From: Paraburkholderia ginsengiterrae
GTDB lineage: Bacteria > Pseudomonadota > Gammaproteobacteria > Burkholderiales > Burkholderiaceae
Length of the DNA: 64,000 bases
Direction of reading: 5' to 3'
Assembly (NCBI RefSeq): GCF_001645125.1
Contig: NZ_LXKA01000243.1
Location: 33,297-97,296, forward strand
Every line of letters begins with the position of its first letter. Positions within the stretch are counted from its first letter, which is position 1. The notes below the pieces were generated by a model that did no database searches, was not told the DNA's origin, and saw only the letters and a program-made list of their open reading frames with translations. Both the position numbers and the translations under genes were made by a program. Below, one piece after another: positions 42,280-53,127 of this stretch.

Positions 42280-43314
42280 ATGACCGATAGCTTCCCGACA
42301 TCGCCCGCCTCCGCCGCGCCGGACAGCCAACGCCCGTTGCGTCCGTTGGTATCGATCATCCTGATCGCGTACAACCAGGAAAAGCAGATCGCCGACGCCG
42401 TGCGAAGCGCCCTCGCCCAAACCTACCAGCCGCTCGAAATCCTCATCTCCGACGACGCCTCCCGCGACGGCACGTGCGCTGCGATCGAGGCGGCGGTGGC
42501 GCAGTACAACGGCCCGCACCGGGTGGTGGTCCGCCGCAATGAAACCAACCAGGGGATCAGCGCGCACCTGTCGCAACTCGCGCAGATGGCTCAGGGAGAA
42601 CTGCTGTTCGTTGCCGCCGGCGACGACATGTCGGCACCGAACCGCTGCGAGCGGGTCGTCGACTTCTGGCTCGCACGAGACCGTCGCCCCGACCTGATCG
42701 CCGCCGATCTCGCCGACATGGACGAAGCCGGTAACGTGCACGAGCGGGTGAGCCCAACCGAACTCGACACCTATCGCAGTTTCGACGACTGGCTGGCGGG
42801 CCGGCCGTGGCTGATCGGCGCGGCGCACACCTGGTCGCGGCGCCTGTTCGAGCGTTTCGGGCCGATGCTGCCGGGCACCGCCGCCGAAGATCAGATCATG
42901 GTGCTGCGCGCGATCCTCTCAGGCGGGGCTGTCAGCCTGCGCGAACCGCTGGTGCGCTACCGGCGCGGCGGCCTGTCGCGCAAGCGCCGTTATGGCTCGG
43001 TGGACGAGCTGATCGCGCGCATGCGCCAGAGCAACCGGTATGGTTTGGGAGAAATCGCGCAGTTGCAGCGCGACGCGGAGATCGGCGGCGTGGGCGAACG
43101 CATGCGCGCGGCGATGGCGCCCAAACTGGCGCGTGAACAGTTCATCCACGCCATGTTCGAGGCCGGCGGCCTCCGCGAGCGCGTGGCGCTGCTGTTGCGC
43201 AGCTCCAAAGTGAAGCTCGGGCTGCGCATCCGCATGTTGCTCTATACGAGCTGCCCGGTGGTCTACGCGCCCGGCATCTGGCTCAAGCGGGCGATGCGGA
43301 AAAACCGCAACTGA
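42280..43314 (+). CDS. Family-2 glycosyltransferase
   Basis: A 344-residue GT-A transferase: VSIILIAYNQEKQIADAVRS, ISDDASRDGT and AAGDDM. The C-terminal part has a helix RVALLLRSSKVKLGL and ends in a basic tail. It is divergent from the family-4 transferase 133 bp away. Role in surface polysaccharide synthesis is inferred from the cluster. Confidence 0.88.
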   Translation: MTDSFPTSPASAAPDSQRPLRPLVSIILIAYNQEKQIADAVRSALAQTYQPLEILISDDASRDGTCAAIEAAVAQYNGPHRVVVRRNETNQGISAHLSQLAQMAQGELLFVAAGDDMSAPNRCERVVDFWLARDRRPDLIAADLADMDEAGNVHERVSPTELDTYRSFDDWLAGRPWLIGAAHTWSRRLFERFGPMLPGTAAEDQIMVLRAILSGGAVSLREPLVRYRRGGLSRKRRYGSVDELIARMRQSNRYGLGEIAQLQRDAEIGGVGERMRAAMAPKLAREQFIHAMFEAGGLRERVALLLRSSKVKLGLRIRMLLYTSCPVVYAPGIWLKRAMRKNRN

Positions 43315-43333
43315 CGCTGCGGGTATCGGGCGC

Positions 43334-44392
43334 TTACGACGCGCCGCGCGGCCCGCTGCGCCGCCGGCGCAGGCGTCGGCCGAGCGATGGCCGGCGGGCG
43401 TCGACGCCGAAGGTCAGGATGCTTTTGCGCACGCGGCGCATCATCTTCAACGCACGCAGGAAGGTCTCGCCGGTGTGGCTGATCATCACGAATTCGAGCG
43501 CGCCGCGCCAATGTTCGATGCCGCGTGAGAACGCGTTCAGATCGTCGCGCGCCTCGACCGGCAATTCAGCGCCGAAACGCCGCGCGAACACGCGAATCTG
43601 ATCGGCGATACCGTCGATCTGGCGCCGCCGGCTGGCGCCGCGCCGCGCCGCCGCTTCGCCGCCGCATTCGTCGCGCGCGCCCTTGGCCGGCCGCTGGTTG
43701 GTCGCGCACGCGCCGACCGCGTTGCTCTCGTGCTGGCGGTATTTCAGATGCGCCTGCGCCACGTGGCGAATCTCGCCAAACGATGCGACAACCATCGCCA
43801 GCCACCAGTCGTGCATGACGATGCCGGCCGGAAACGGCAACGCCCGCTCGAGCGTAGCGCGATTGACCAGCATCGCGCAGCCCGGCACATGGTTGCTCAA
43901 CAGAAAATCCCGCAGACGCTCGGCGCGGCGCGACTTCGCGGTGATGTCGAAGAGCGACTTCGACAGGCAGCACAGCTTCGCATCCACCAGTTCGATGTCG
44001 CAGAACGCCAGCGCCGGCGTGCTGTGTCCGCGGGCAGTTTCCACGAACTGCAGCTCACGCATCAGGTCGGCGATTTTCTCGGGCGCCCACACGTCGTCCT
44101 GATCGGCCAGCGCGATGTACTCGCCGCGGCAGCCCGCCAGCGCGCGCTCGAAGTTGCGCACGATGCCGACCCGCTCACCGCTCGCCACCAGCCGGACGGG
44201 CACCCGGCCGGCGTAGGCCGTCAACAGCTCGGGCGTGCCATCGGTAGACGCGTCGTCCGAGACGACCACCTCGAGATGCGGCCAGTTTTGCGCTTCCAGC
44301 GAAGCCAGAAGCTCCGGCAGATAAGTGCGGCCGTTGTACGTCGCAAGCGCAATCGACACCAGAGGCTTGCTGGTCATAGCGTTGTGATGCAT
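43334..44392 (-). CDS. Family-2 glycosyltransferase (rhamnosyltransferase-like)
   Basis: A 352-residue GT-A transferase: VSIALATYNGRTYLPELLASL, VSDDASTDGT and the metal site LADQDDVWAP. The C-terminus is strongly basic. The pattern ADQDDVW is typical of rhamnosyl/galactosyl transferases of LPS loci. Start is ATG 44392 or 44377; neither has a clear ribosome site. It converges on 42280. Confidence 0.85.
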   Translation of the reverse strand: MHHNAMTSKPLVSIALATYNGRTYLPELLASLEAQNWPHLEVVVSDDASTDGTPELLTAYAGRVPVRLVASGERVGIVRNFERALAGCRGEYIALADQDDVWAPEKIADLMRELQFVETARGHSTPALAFCDIELVDAKLCCLSKSLFDITAKSRRAERLRDFLLSNHVPGCAMLVNRATLERALPFPAGIVMHDWWLAMVVASFGEIRHVAQAHLKYRQHESNAVGACATNQRPAKGARDECGGEAAARRGASRRRQIDGIADQIRVFARRFGAELPVEARDDLNAFSRGIEHWRGALEFVMISHTGETFLRALKMMRRVRKSILTFGVDARRPSLGRRLRRRRSGPRGAS

Positions 44393-44522
44393 GGGTAGTG
44401 AGTTCTCTGCAGAGCGGGACGGTGGACGCAAGCCGCTGTGACCCGGCAGCACGACCGGCCGGCGCTGGCAAACAGCGCGGCAGCCGGTCTGGACATGCCG
44501 GAACGGGTGAAACCGCGCCAGA

Positions 44523-46316
44523 TCAGGCCGCGTTCTGCTGGAACTGGATACGGTGCAGGTGAGCGTAGAGCCCGTCCTGCATCAGCAGTTCCCGATGGTT
44601 GCCTCGCTCGACGATGCGGCCCGCTTCCATCACCAGGATCCGGTCGGCGCGCTCGATGGTCGACAGGCGGTGCGCGATCACCAGTGTCGTGCGGCCCTTC
44701 ATCAAGGTTTCCAGCGCGGCCTGCACGTGGCGTTCGGACTCGGAATCCAGCGCCGAGGTCGCCTCGTCGAGAATCAGGATCGGCGCGTCCTTGTAGATGG
44801 CGCGCGCGATCGCCAGACGCTGCCGCTGACCGCCCGAGAGCATCATGCCGTTGTCGCCGACCAGGGTGTCCATGCCGTTCGGCATGGCCTTGACGGTGTC
44901 CCACAGATTAGCAGCGCGCAACGCCGCCTCGACCTTGTTCCGATCGGCCGTCTGCCCGTAAGCGACGTTATTGGCCACCGTGTCGTTGAACAGCACCACG
45001 TCCTGGCTCACCATCGCGATCTGGCTGCGCAGCGCGTGCAGATCGTATTCCGGCAGCGCCACGCCGTCGACCAGGATCTGGCCGCCGGTCGGATCGAAGA
45101 AGCGCGGCAACAGATTCACCAGCGTGGTCTTGCCGCAGCCCGACGGACCGACGAGCGCGACCATTTCACCCGGCGCCACCTTGAACGACACGTGGTCGAG
45201 CGTGTGGCGGTCATGGGTGGCGCTGCTGCCGTAGTTGAACACGACGTCGCGGAACTCCACTTCGCCGCTCGCGCGATCGAGCGGCTTGCCGCCGCCTTCC
45301 GGCTCGGACGGCTCGTCGATCAGGCCGAAGATCAGTTCGCAGGCCGTCATGCCGCGCTGCAAAGGCTGGTTCACGTCCATCAGGTGCTTGAGCGGCGAGA
45401 TGATCAGCAGCATCGACGTGACGAAGGCGACGAAACCGCCCACCGTGGTCTGATCCGACGACGACTGCACCACCGCGATCGTGATGACCACCGCGAGCGC
45501 GATCGACGCGAGAAACTGCGTCAGCGGTTGCGCGAGGCCGCCCGACACCGTCATGCGCATGGAGTAGCCGCGCAGACGCTTGCTCATCGACTCGAAGCGG
45601 TCCATCTCGTACTGCTCGCCATTGTGGACCTTGACGACCTTGTAGCCCCCCACCGACTCTTCGACGATGTACGAGAGTTCGTTGGTCAGCAGTTGATGCT
45701 CGCGGTTCAGACGGCGCAAACGGCGGTTGATCTTGCCGACCAGCCAGCCGATCGACGGCAGCAGCACCGCGACGATCAGCGTCAGACGCCAGTTCAGATA
45801 GAACAGATAGCCGAGCAGGAAGACCACGGTGAGCGAATCGCGCACCAGCGTGACCAGCACGCTAAGCAGCACGTTGAGAATCTGGTTCACCTCGAAGACG
45901 ATCGCGTTGATCACCGTACTCGCGGTTTCGCGCTGGAAGAACGCGACGCTCGTGTGGATCATGCGATCGAACATCTTCACGCGCAGATCGAGCAGGATCT
46001 TGTTCGTCACGTAGGCAAGCAGATAGCCGGACGCGTATTGCGACAGGCTGCGAATCAGTGCGAGGCCAATCACTGCGGCTGGCACGAACCACTTGGTCTT
46101 GTCGTTGGCGTGCGCGCCGAAGCCCTTGTCCAGCAGAGGCTTGAGCAAGGCAGGGATTGCCGCGTCCGTAGCGGCGCTGACGGCCATCGCGACGATTGCG
46201 CCGAGGAGCACCCAGATCAGCGGCTGAATATACGGCCACAGCCGTTTAAAGACGACAGTGGCCGACGACGCCTCGCCTGTGCCGATGGGTTTGCTTAACG
46301 TTGGCTTCGCGCTCAA
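44523..46316 (-). CDS. msbA: Lipid A export ATP-binding/permease protein MsbA
   Basis: A 597-residue half-transporter that flips lipid A-core across the inner membrane. Six-helix membrane domain in the first ~330 residues ([40 protein letters not shown]), then an ATPase with Walker [13 protein letters not shown], signature [14 protein letters not shown] and Walker [13 protein letters not shown], and the switch VIAHRLSTI. Length matches MsbA. Its position among LPS transferases supports the assignment. Confidence 0.93.
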   Translation of the reverse strand: MSAKPTLSKPIGTGEASSATVVFKRLWPYIQPLIWVLLGAIVAMAVSAATDAAIPALLKPLLDKGFGAHANDKTKWFVPAAVIGLALIRSLSQYASGYLLAYVTNKILLDLRVKMFDRMIHTSVAFFQRETASTVINAIVFEVNQILNVLLSVLVTLVRDSLTVVFLLGYLFYLNWRLTLIVAVLLPSIGWLVGKINRRLRRLNREHQLLTNELSYIVEESVGGYKVVKVHNGEQYEMDRFESMSKRLRGYSMRMTVSGGLAQPLTQFLASIALAVVITIAVVQSSSDQTTVGGFVAFVTSMLLIISPLKHLMDVNQPLQRGMTACELIFGLIDEPSEPEGGGKPLDRASGEVEFRDVVFNYGSSATHDRHTLDHVSFKVAPGEMVALVGPSGCGKTTLVNLLPRFFDPTGGQILVDGVALPEYDLHALRSQIAMVSQDVVLFNDTVANNVAYGQTADRNKVEAALRAANLWDTVKAMPNGMDTLVGDNGMMLSGGQRQRLAIARAIYKDAPILILDEATSALDSESERHVQAALETLMKGRTTLVIAHRLSTIERADRILVMEAGRIVERGNHRELLMQDGLYAHLHRIQFQQNAA

Positions 46317-46539
46317 GGAATCCTCTGGGAATGCGGGACAGCAGCCGCGCAGCGGACGGAATGCCTGCCGCGCGGAATATCAAAAAGAGCATTGTAATCG
46401 GTCGGAGATGACGCGCCGCGGATCGGGACCGGCTGTGTATACTTGCGCAACCCGTTTTGTGCGGCTCGCTCATCCCACGGGTCTGCACCACCCGCTTGCG
46501 CGATTCGTTCCGTCACTCCGCCCTCCACGCTACTCAGGT

Positions 46540-47301
46540 ATGCAAGAAACCACCCTCGGCGTCGCCATCATTACCAAAAACGCGGCGGCACGGCTGGCCG
46601 AATGCCTGCAAGCCGTGGCGTTCGCCGATCAGATCGTCGTGATCGACGGCGGCAGCACCGACGGCACCGCCGACATCGCCCGCGCACACGGCGCACGTGT
46701 CATCGAACAGACCGACTGGCCGGGCTTCGGTCCGCAAAAGAACCGCGCGGTCGACGCGCTCACCACCGGCTGGATTCTGTCCATCGACGCCGACGAAATC
46801 GTCTCGCCCGAACTGGCGTCGGCGATCCGCGCGGCACTCGCCGCCCCCACCGCAGACGTTTACGCGGTGGACCGGTTGTCGAGTTTCTGCGGCCACTGGA
46901 TCCATCACAGCGGCTGGTATCCGGACTGGATTCCGCGCCTCTTCAAACGCGGCGCAGCCCGTTTCTCCGACGATCTCGTGCACGAACGCCTGGTGTTCGA
47001 CGCGCCGGCGCAGCGCCTCACCGGCAAGCTGATGCACTACTCGTACGAGGACTTCGAAGGCGTGTTGCGCAAGCTCGACGCCTATTCGACAGCCGGCGCG
47101 CAGCAACGCCATGCGGCGGGCCAGCGCGGCAGTTTCGGCAAGGCGCTCGGGCGTGGCGCCTGGGCGTTCGTGCGGACCTATCTGCTACGGCGTGGCTTTC
47201 TGGACGGCCGTGCCGGTTTCATGATCGCAGTGTTCAATGCGGAGACCGTGTATTACCGGTTTTTGAAGCTGGCGCGGCTGGGAGAGAACGCGCGGCGGTA
47301 G
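46540..47301 (+). CDS. LPS-core family-2 glycosyltransferase (WaaE/KdtX-like)
   Basis: A 253-residue GT-A transferase of the beta-1,4-glucosyltransferase group: LGVAIITKNAAARLAECLQA, VVIDGGSTDGT and the metal motif SIDADEIVSPEL; it also keeps WIHHSGWYPDWIPRLFKR and HERLV typical of WaaE-like enzymes. The ATG at 46540 begins the fold. It probably adds the first glucose to the inner core. Converges on dnaE. Confidence 0.9.
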   Translation: MQETTLGVAIITKNAAARLAECLQAVAFADQIVVIDGGSTDGTADIARAHGARVIEQTDWPGFGPQKNRAVDALTTGWILSIDADEIVSPELASAIRAALAAPTADVYAVDRLSSFCGHWIHHSGWYPDWIPRLFKRGAARFSDDLVHERLVFDAPAQRLTGKLMHYSYEDFEGVLRKLDAYSTAGAQQRHAAGQRGSFGKALGRGAWAFVRTYLLRRGFLDGRAGFMIAVFNAETVYYRFLKLARLGENARR

Positions 47302-47380
47302 CCGCATGACACGGGCGAAACGCTTGGCCATCGGTTTCGCCCGCCGTCTCAGCGCGGGCGAAACGCCCATCAGCCGCCCA

Positions 47381-50300
47381 TCAATAGACAATCTCGATCG
47401 AGCTTCCCGCAAACTCGCCGCGCAGTGCCGCGAGCAGCTCGTCGGTCGGCTTGACGCGCCACGCGTCGCCCAGACGCATTTCACCCTGCGCGTTCTGGCT
47501 GCGATAGACGACCTGAACAGCCAGCCCGTTCGGGATCTGCACCTGCTGGCGCTGGCCACCTCCACCATAGCCGCCACCGTTTCGGCCACCGCCGTTGCCA
47601 CCGCCATTTCCACCACGCGGTGAAGCCGCCGGCGCCGCCGCCGGTTGCGGCTCGTCCTTGCCCGCGCTATGCGCTTCAAGCACGCGCCGCAGAGCCAGCG
47701 CGTCCGCATTGCCGTTCATCTGCACCTTCACGGCCTCCGCGTAGCGGCAGCGCGCTCGACCGAGATCCATGACCGTATCGACCGTAAAGCGGATGCCGCC
47801 CGTGAACGCGTCGTTGCGCGCCTGGCCCTGCACGACCAGCAGTTCGTCTTCCTTGAAGAGCTGCTTGTGCGCTTCAAAGGTCTCGTTGAAGACCGTCACC
47901 TCGCACTGGCCCGTGCCGTCGTCGAGCAGCGCGATCAGCATCTTGCCGCGCTGGGTCATCTGCGTGCGCAGCGACGCGATCACACCCGCGACCAGCTTGT
48001 CGCGCCCTTCCTTCAGCTCGCCGATCTTCTGGCGCACGAAGCGGCGCACTTCGTCCTTATAGGCGTCGAACAGATGGCCCGACAGGTAGAAACCGAGTGC
48101 GCCCTTTTCTTCCTGGAGCTTTTTCTTTTCCGGCCATTCCGGCTCGTCGACCAGTTCGTGGCCTTGCGACGGCGCGTCGCCCATGTCGAACAGTCCCGCC
48201 TGCAACGCGTTGGCGCTCGCCTGTTCGGCGGCTTCCATGGCGAGCGAGACGGAGGCGATCAGTTGCGCGCGATTCGCATGCAAGGTGTCGAACGCCCCGG
48301 CGCGGATCAGCGCCTCGATCGTGCGGCGGTTGACGATGCGGCGGTCGACCCGGTTGCAGAAATCGAAGATGTCGATGAACGGACCTTCCTCACGCGCACG
48401 CAGGATTTCTTCGATCGCGTTCTGGCCGCTGCCCTTGATTGCGCCCAGACCGTAGCGAATCGTTTTCGACCGTTTGCCGTCAGGCTCCGCAACCGGCTCG
48501 AAGCGGTACGCGGACAGATTCACGTCCGGCGGCAGCACGGCCATCTTGTTCGTGAGGCAGTCCTCGAACAGGATCTTGACCTTGTCCGTGTCGTCCATGG
48601 CGAGCGACATATTCGCCGCCATGAATTCAGCCGGATGATGCGCCTTCAGCCACGCGGTGTAGTACGCGAGCAGCGCATACGCGGCCGCGTGCGACTTGTT
48701 GAAGCCGTAGCCCGCGAACTTCTCCATCAAGTCGAAGATTTCGTCGGCCTTCTCGCCGGTCAGCCCGTTCTTCGCGGCGCCCTGGCGGAACAGCTCGCGA
48801 TGCTGGGCCATTTCCTCGGCCTTCTTCTTACCCATCGCACGACGCAGCAAGTCGGCGCCACCCAGCGAGTAGCCGCCGATGATCTGCGCCATCTGCATCA
48901 CCTGCTCCTGGTAGACCATGATGCCGTAGGTCTCTTGCAGAACAGGTTCGACACGCGGATCCGGATACTCGACCACTTCACGGCCGTGCTTACGGGCGCA
49001 GAAGCTCGGGATCAGGTCCATCGGTCCAGGACGGTACAACGCGACCAGCGCGATGATGTCCTCGAAACGGTCGGGCTGGGCGTCTTTCAGCATGCCCTGC
49101 ATGCCGCGGCTTTCCAGCTGGAACACGGCGACCGTATTCGCTTTCTTCAGGATCGAGAACGACGCCGGGTCGTCGAGCGGCACCTGCGCGAGCGACCAGT
49201 CCTGCTTCGACGGATCGAGACGGCGGATATAGCGCTCGGCCCAGTCGAGAATCGTCAGCGTGGTCAGGCCCAGAAAGTCGAACTTCACGAGGCCGACGGC
49301 TTCCACGTCGTCCTTGTCGTACTGGCTCACGACTCCGCTTTCGTCGCCCTGCGTATAGAGCGGGCAGAAATCAGTCAGCTTGCCGGGCGCGATCAGCACG
49401 CCGCCCGCGTGCATGCCGACGTTACGCGTGAGGCCCTCCACCCGCTGCGCGAGTTCGAGCAGCTGGTGCACCTCGTCTTCGTTGTCGAACCGTTCCTGCA
49501 GCAGCGGTTCTTCCTTCATGGCGTCGGCAATGGTGACGTGCTTGCCCGGCTTGAACGGAATCAGCTTCGCAATGCCGTCCGTGAACATGTAGCCGAGATC
49601 GAGCACCCGGCCGATGTCGCGCACCGCCGCCTTCGCCGCCATCGTGCCGAAGGTGGCGATCTGCGACACGGCGTCCGCGCCGTATTTCTCCTTCACGTAC
49701 TGGATCACGCGATCGCGGCCGTGCTGGCAGAAGTCGATGTCGAAGTCGGGCATCGACACCCGTTCCGGATTCAGGAAACGTTCGAACAGCAGGTTGTAGC
49801 GCAGCGGATCGAGATCGGTCACGCCGAGCGCGTACGCGACCAGCGAACCCGCGCCCGAACCCCGGCCAGGACCTACCGGCACGCCGTTGTTCTTCGCCCA
49901 GTTGATAAAGTCCGCAACGATCAGGAAGTAGCCCGGAAAGCCCATCTTGATGATCGTGCCGCACTCGAATTCGAGGCGCTGATAATAGGTTTCGCGCTGC
50001 GCGGCGCGCTCGGCCTCAACCGGGTACAACTGCTCGAGACGCTTTTCGAGCCCCTCTTTCGACAGATGCACGAGGTAGTCGTCGAGCGACATGCCGTCGG
50101 GCGTAGGAAAGAGCGGCAGCTTCGGCTTGCCGAGTTCGAGCGTGAGGTTGCAGCGCCTGGCGATTTCCACCGTGTTGGCGAGCGCCGCCGGAATGTCCGC
50201 GAACAGCGCGGCCATCTCTTCCTGCCCGCGGAAATACTGCTCGGACGTGAAGCGTTTCGAGCGGCGCGGATTCGCGAGGATGTCGCCTTCGGAAATACAC

Positions 50301-50953
50301 ACGCGCGCTTCGTGCGCGGTGAAGTCGTCCGGCGTCATGAACTGCATGGGGTGCGTGGCGACCACCGGCAATTTCAACGCCGCCGCGAGCGCGACCGCCT
50401 GCTGCAAGTACTGCTCGCCGCCCGGCTGACCGTAACGCTGCAGCTCGATATAGAAGCCGTTCGGGAATACCTTGGCCCAGCGCAGCGCGTTGCGTTTGGC
50501 CGCATCTTCGTTGCCCGCCGCGAGCGCGAGGCCCACGTCGCCTTGCTGCGCGCCGGACAGCGCGAGCAGCCCCTCCCCCAGCCCGGACTCGAGCCAGCCG
50601 GCCTCGACTTCCGCGCGGCCGCGGTACTGATTCGTGAGCGACGCCTTGCTGAGCAATTCGCACAGGTTCAGGTAGCCGCGCCGGTCTTTCACCAGCAGCA
50701 GCAAACGGGAAGGCTTCTCGCGGTCGTCCGGATTGGTGATCCAGACGTCGCAGCCGGCAATGGGTTTGACCCCTTTGCCACGGGCTTCCTTGTAGAAACG
50801 GACGAGGCCGAACGCGTTGCCAAGATCGGTGAGCGCAAGCGCGCCCTGACCGTCTTTGGCCGCGGCCTTGACGATGTCGTCAAGACGCACGATGCCGTCG
50901 GCAATCGAGAATTCGGAGTGAACGCGGAGATGAACGAAGCGGGGATCTGACAT
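47381..50953 (-). CDS. dnaE: DNA polymerase III alpha subunit
   Basis: A 1190-residue replicative polymerase catalytic subunit. N-terminal PHP domain (FVHLRVHSEFSIADG, with the first metal His replaced by Arg as in E. coli DnaE), the palm with PDFDIDFCQHGRDRVI, the GPGRGSGAGSLVAYALG loop, the beta-clamp region and OB fold. Near the C-terminus, about residues 1115-1136, there is a Gly/Arg-rich insertion (RGGNGGGNGGGRNGGGYGGG), before a conserved 55-residue end. The ATG at 50953 gives the usual MSDPRF start. Confidence 0.97.
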   Translation of the reverse strand: MSDPRFVHLRVHSEFSIADGIVRLDDIVKAAAKDGQGALALTDLGNAFGLVRFYKEARGKGVKPIAGCDVWITNPDDREKPSRLLLLVKDRRGYLNLCELLSKASLTNQYRGRAEVEAGWLESGLGEGLLALSGAQQGDVGLALAAGNEDAAKRNALRWAKVFPNGFYIELQRYGQPGGEQYLQQAVALAAALKLPVVATHPMQFMTPDDFTAHEARVCISEGDILANPRRSKRFTSEQYFRGQEEMAALFADIPAALANTVEIARRCNLTLELGKPKLPLFPTPDGMSLDDYLVHLSKEGLEKRLEQLYPVEAERAAQRETYYQRLEFECGTIIKMGFPGYFLIVADFINWAKNNGVPVGPGRGSGAGSLVAYALGVTDLDPLRYNLLFERFLNPERVSMPDFDIDFCQHGRDRVIQYVKEKYGADAVSQIATFGTMAAKAAVRDIGRVLDLGYMFTDGIAKLIPFKPGKHVTIADAMKEEPLLQERFDNEDEVHQLLELAQRVEGLTRNVGMHAGGVLIAPGKLTDFCPLYTQGDESGVVSQYDKDDVEAVGLVKFDFLGLTTLTILDWAERYIRRLDPSKQDWSLAQVPLDDPASFSILKKANTVAVFQLESRGMQGMLKDAQPDRFEDIIALVALYRPGPMDLIPSFCARKHGREVVEYPDPRVEPVLQETYGIMVYQEQVMQMAQIIGGYSLGGADLLRRAMGKKKAEEMAQHRELFRQGAAKNGLTGEKADEIFDLMEKFAGYGFNKSHAAAYALLAYYTAWLKAHHPAEFMAANMSLAMDDTDKVKILFEDCLTNKMAVLPPDVNLSAYRFEPVAEPDGKRSKTIRYGLGAIKGSGQNAIEEILRAREEGPFIDIFDFCNRVDRRIVNRRTIEALIRAGAFDTLHANRAQLIASVSLAMEAAEQASANALQAGLFDMGDAPSQGHELVDEPEWPEKKKLQEEKGALGFYLSGHLFDAYKDEVRRFVRQKIGELKEGRDKLVAGVIASLRTQMTQRGKMLIALLDDGTGQCEVTVFNETFEAHKQLFKEDELLVVQGQARNDAFTGGIRFTVDTVMDLGRARCRYAEAVKVQMNGNADALALRRVLEAHSAGKDEPQPAAAPAASPRGGNGGGNGGGRNGGGYGGGGQRQQVQIPNGLAVQVVYRSQNAQGEMRLGDAWRVKPTDELLAALRGEFAGSSIEIVY

Positions 50954-51294
50954 GGGCGACATTGTAACCCCAGGCTTCGCGAGTTTTCAGGCCAAAACCG
51001 CGCGTTAGCCGTTCGGCTTAGGACGCCGGTGCGTGAGCGCTGCGCACAGGCCCGCCTCACGCTACGGATCATTCTGGTAAGCGCGCCCAAGGGCAATTCC
51101 ACGGCAAGTTTGCGCACGATTTGCGCCACCTCAAGCGGCCCGCCTTTCGGCCGAGTCCGGGAATGCGCCGGGTTGAGGGATAATAGCGGTTTCGTCCTTT
51201 TCGACGTGGCCGCGCCCCATGGCGTCCGCCCGCGGGCCGCTCAATGCGCCCCCGTTTTTTCGCGGCCCCGGTCACGCCTTACAGCTGAACACCT
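50954..51294. other. Intergenic region between dnaE and the TrhO gene
   Basis: A 341-bp divergent region with GC-rich sequence, no convincing gene and no clear hairpin. A GATAAT-like hexamer near 51178 could be a -10 for the plus-strand gene, but no matching -35 was seen. Confidence 0.4.
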
Positions 51295-52158
51295 ATGAGT
51301 ATCGTCAATCTCGCCGCGTACCATTTCGCGACTATCGAAGACACCGCCGCATGGCGTCCGTTCGTCACCGAGCGCTGCAACGCGCTCGGCCTGCGCGGCA
51401 CCATTCTGCTGGCGCCGGAAGGCATCAACCTGTTCGTCGCCGGTACGCGTGAAGCCGCCAGCGCGTTTATCGACTACATCCGTCACGACGCGCTGTTCGA
51501 AGGCAAGTTCACCAACCTGCAATTCAAGGAAAGCCTGTCGGAGAAGCAGCCGTTCACCCGCATGCTGGTCAAGCTCAAGCGTGAAATCATCACGATGAAA
51601 AAACCGGCCATCCGTCCGGAGCTCGGCCGCGCGCCGTTCGTCGACGCGCCCACGCTGAAGGCCTGGCTGGACCGCGGTCATGACGACGAGGGCCGGCCCG
51701 TCGTGATGCTCGACACGCGCAACGCGTTCGAAGTCGACGTCGGCACCTTCGACAACGCGCTCGACTACCGCATTACGAAATTCAGCGAATTTCCGGAGGT
51801 GATCGAGCAGAACCGCGCCGACCTCGAAGGCAAGACGGTCGTGTCGTTCTGCACGGGCGGGATTCGCTGCGAGAAGGCCGCGATCCATATGAAGGACGTC
51901 GGCATCGAGAATGTCTACCAGCTCGAAGGCGGCATCCTGAAGTATTTCGAGGAAGTGGGCGGCGCGCATTATCACGGCGACTGCTTCGTGTTCGACTACC
52001 GCACCGCGCTGAATCCGCAACTCGAGCCCACGGCCACCGTGCAATGCTTCGGCTGCCGCGCCGTGGTGCCGCCGCAAGCGCAACAATCGCCGCTGTACGT
52101 GGCGGGCAAGACGTGTCCGGAATGCCATCCGGACAGCAAGGCCGCACGCGCCGCGTGA
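51295..52158 (+). CDS. trhO: tRNA uridine(34) hydroxylase, rhodanese family (TrhO/YceA)
   Basis: A 287-residue rhodanese-like protein that hydroxylates uridine-34 of tRNA using a Cys in the active loop [11 protein letters not shown]. The N-terminal acylphosphatase-like part has [17 protein letters not shown], then the rhodanese domain ([20 protein letters not shown]). The C-terminus has a CFGCRAV/ CPECH Cys-rich tail. Its stop overlaps the GluQ-RS start, so the two tRNA-modification genes are coupled. Confidence 0.92.
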   Translation: MSIVNLAAYHFATIEDTAAWRPFVTERCNALGLRGTILLAPEGINLFVAGTREAASAFIDYIRHDALFEGKFTNLQFKESLSEKQPFTRMLVKLKREIITMKKPAIRPELGRAPFVDAPTLKAWLDRGHDDEGRPVVMLDTRNAFEVDVGTFDNALDYRITKFSEFPEVIEQNRADLEGKTVVSFCTGGIRCEKAAIHMKDVGIENVYQLEGGILKYFEEVGGAHYHGDCFVFDYRTALNPQLEPTATVQCFGCRAVVPPQAQQSPLYVAGKTCPECHPDSKAARAA

Positions 52159-53042
52159 TCTACCGCGGACGCTTCGCGCCCTCGCCCACCGGGCCGCTGC
52201 ATTTCGGCTCGCTGGTGAGCGCGCTCGCAAGCTGGCTGGACGCGCGCGCGCATCGAGGTGTCTGGCTCGTCCGTATCGAGGACATCGACGGTCCGCGCAC
52301 GGTGCCCGGCGCCGCCGAAGATATTCTCGCCACCCTCGAAGGTTTCGGCATGCGGGCAGACGAACCGCCCGTCTGGCAAAGCAGGCGCCTTGCGCGCTAC
52401 GAGCAGGCGCTGGAGCAATTAGAGTCAGCCGGCGCGATCTATCCGTGCGGCTGCACGCGCAAGGAAATTGCCGACTCGCTGCTGCATGCGCATGCCCGCA
52501 ACACGACTCTCGCCTACCCCGGCACCTGCCGCGACGGCCTGCACGGCAAACCGGCGCGCGCATGGCGCCTGCGCGTGCCCGACGGCGACGCCGCCGTGAT
52601 CACCTTCGAAGACCGCTGGCAAGGTACGCAAACGCAGAACCTCGCGACGGAGGTCGGCGATTTCGTGCTCGAACGGGCAGACGGCCAATGGGCCTATCAA
52701 CTGGCGGTGGTGGTGGACGACGCCGACGCGGGCATCACGCACATCGTGCGCGGCGCGGACTTGATGGATTCAACGGCGCGGCAGATCTATTTGCAGCGCC
52801 GCCTTGGCGTGCCGACGCCCGAGTATCTGCATGTGCCCGTGGTGACCAACGAACAGGGCGACAAGCTCAGTAAGCAAACCGGCGCAACGGCGCTGGACAC
52901 CGACCGGCCGCTTGAAGCGTTGAGCGCGGCCACCCGGCATCTCGGGCTCGATCTGCCGCCCGGCACGGCTCAGAAGACGCTAGAGGGTTTTTATGCCGCC
53001 GCCACGGCGGCATGGGCCGCCCGCATGGGTGTGAGGGTGTAA
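52155..53042 (+). CDS. gluQ: Glutamyl-Q tRNA(Asp) synthetase
   Basis: A 295-residue class-I synthetase fragment-like enzyme that attaches glutamate to queuosine-34 of tRNA(Asp). The HIGH-like [14 protein letters not shown], the zinc site (YPCGCTR with Cys in YPGTCRDG) and the KMSKS-like DKLSKQTG are present; the anticodon-binding domain of full GluRS is absent, as expected. The GTG at 52155 (overlapping the TrhO stop) begins the fold. Confidence 0.95.
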   Translation: MIYRGRFAPSPTGPLHFGSLVSALASWLDARAHRGVWLVRIEDIDGPRTVPGAAEDILATLEGFGMRADEPPVWQSRRLARYEQALEQLESAGAIYPCGCTRKEIADSLLHAHARNTTLAYPGTCRDGLHGKPARAWRLRVPDGDAAVITFEDRWQGTQTQNLATEVGDFVLERADGQWAYQLAVVVDDADAGITHIVRGADLMDSTARQIYLQRRLGVPTPEYLHVPVVTNEQGDKLSKQTGATALDTDRPLEALSAATRHLGLDLPPGTAQKTLEGFYAAATAAWAARMGVRV

Positions 53043-53127
53043 ACGCGCTTCGCGTGTGAATATCTGGAGCGCCGGAACGCCCGGACGAGCGCCCAGGCCT
53101 CGACGGCAACCCGCCATCAGGAAGACA

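Noticed and set aside
47645-50950. A 1101-codon open frame on the strand opposite dnaE
   Set aside because: It mirrors dnaE, has a low-complexity Arg/His-rich composition and no domain; high GC keeps the antisense frame open. dnaE has full family motifs.
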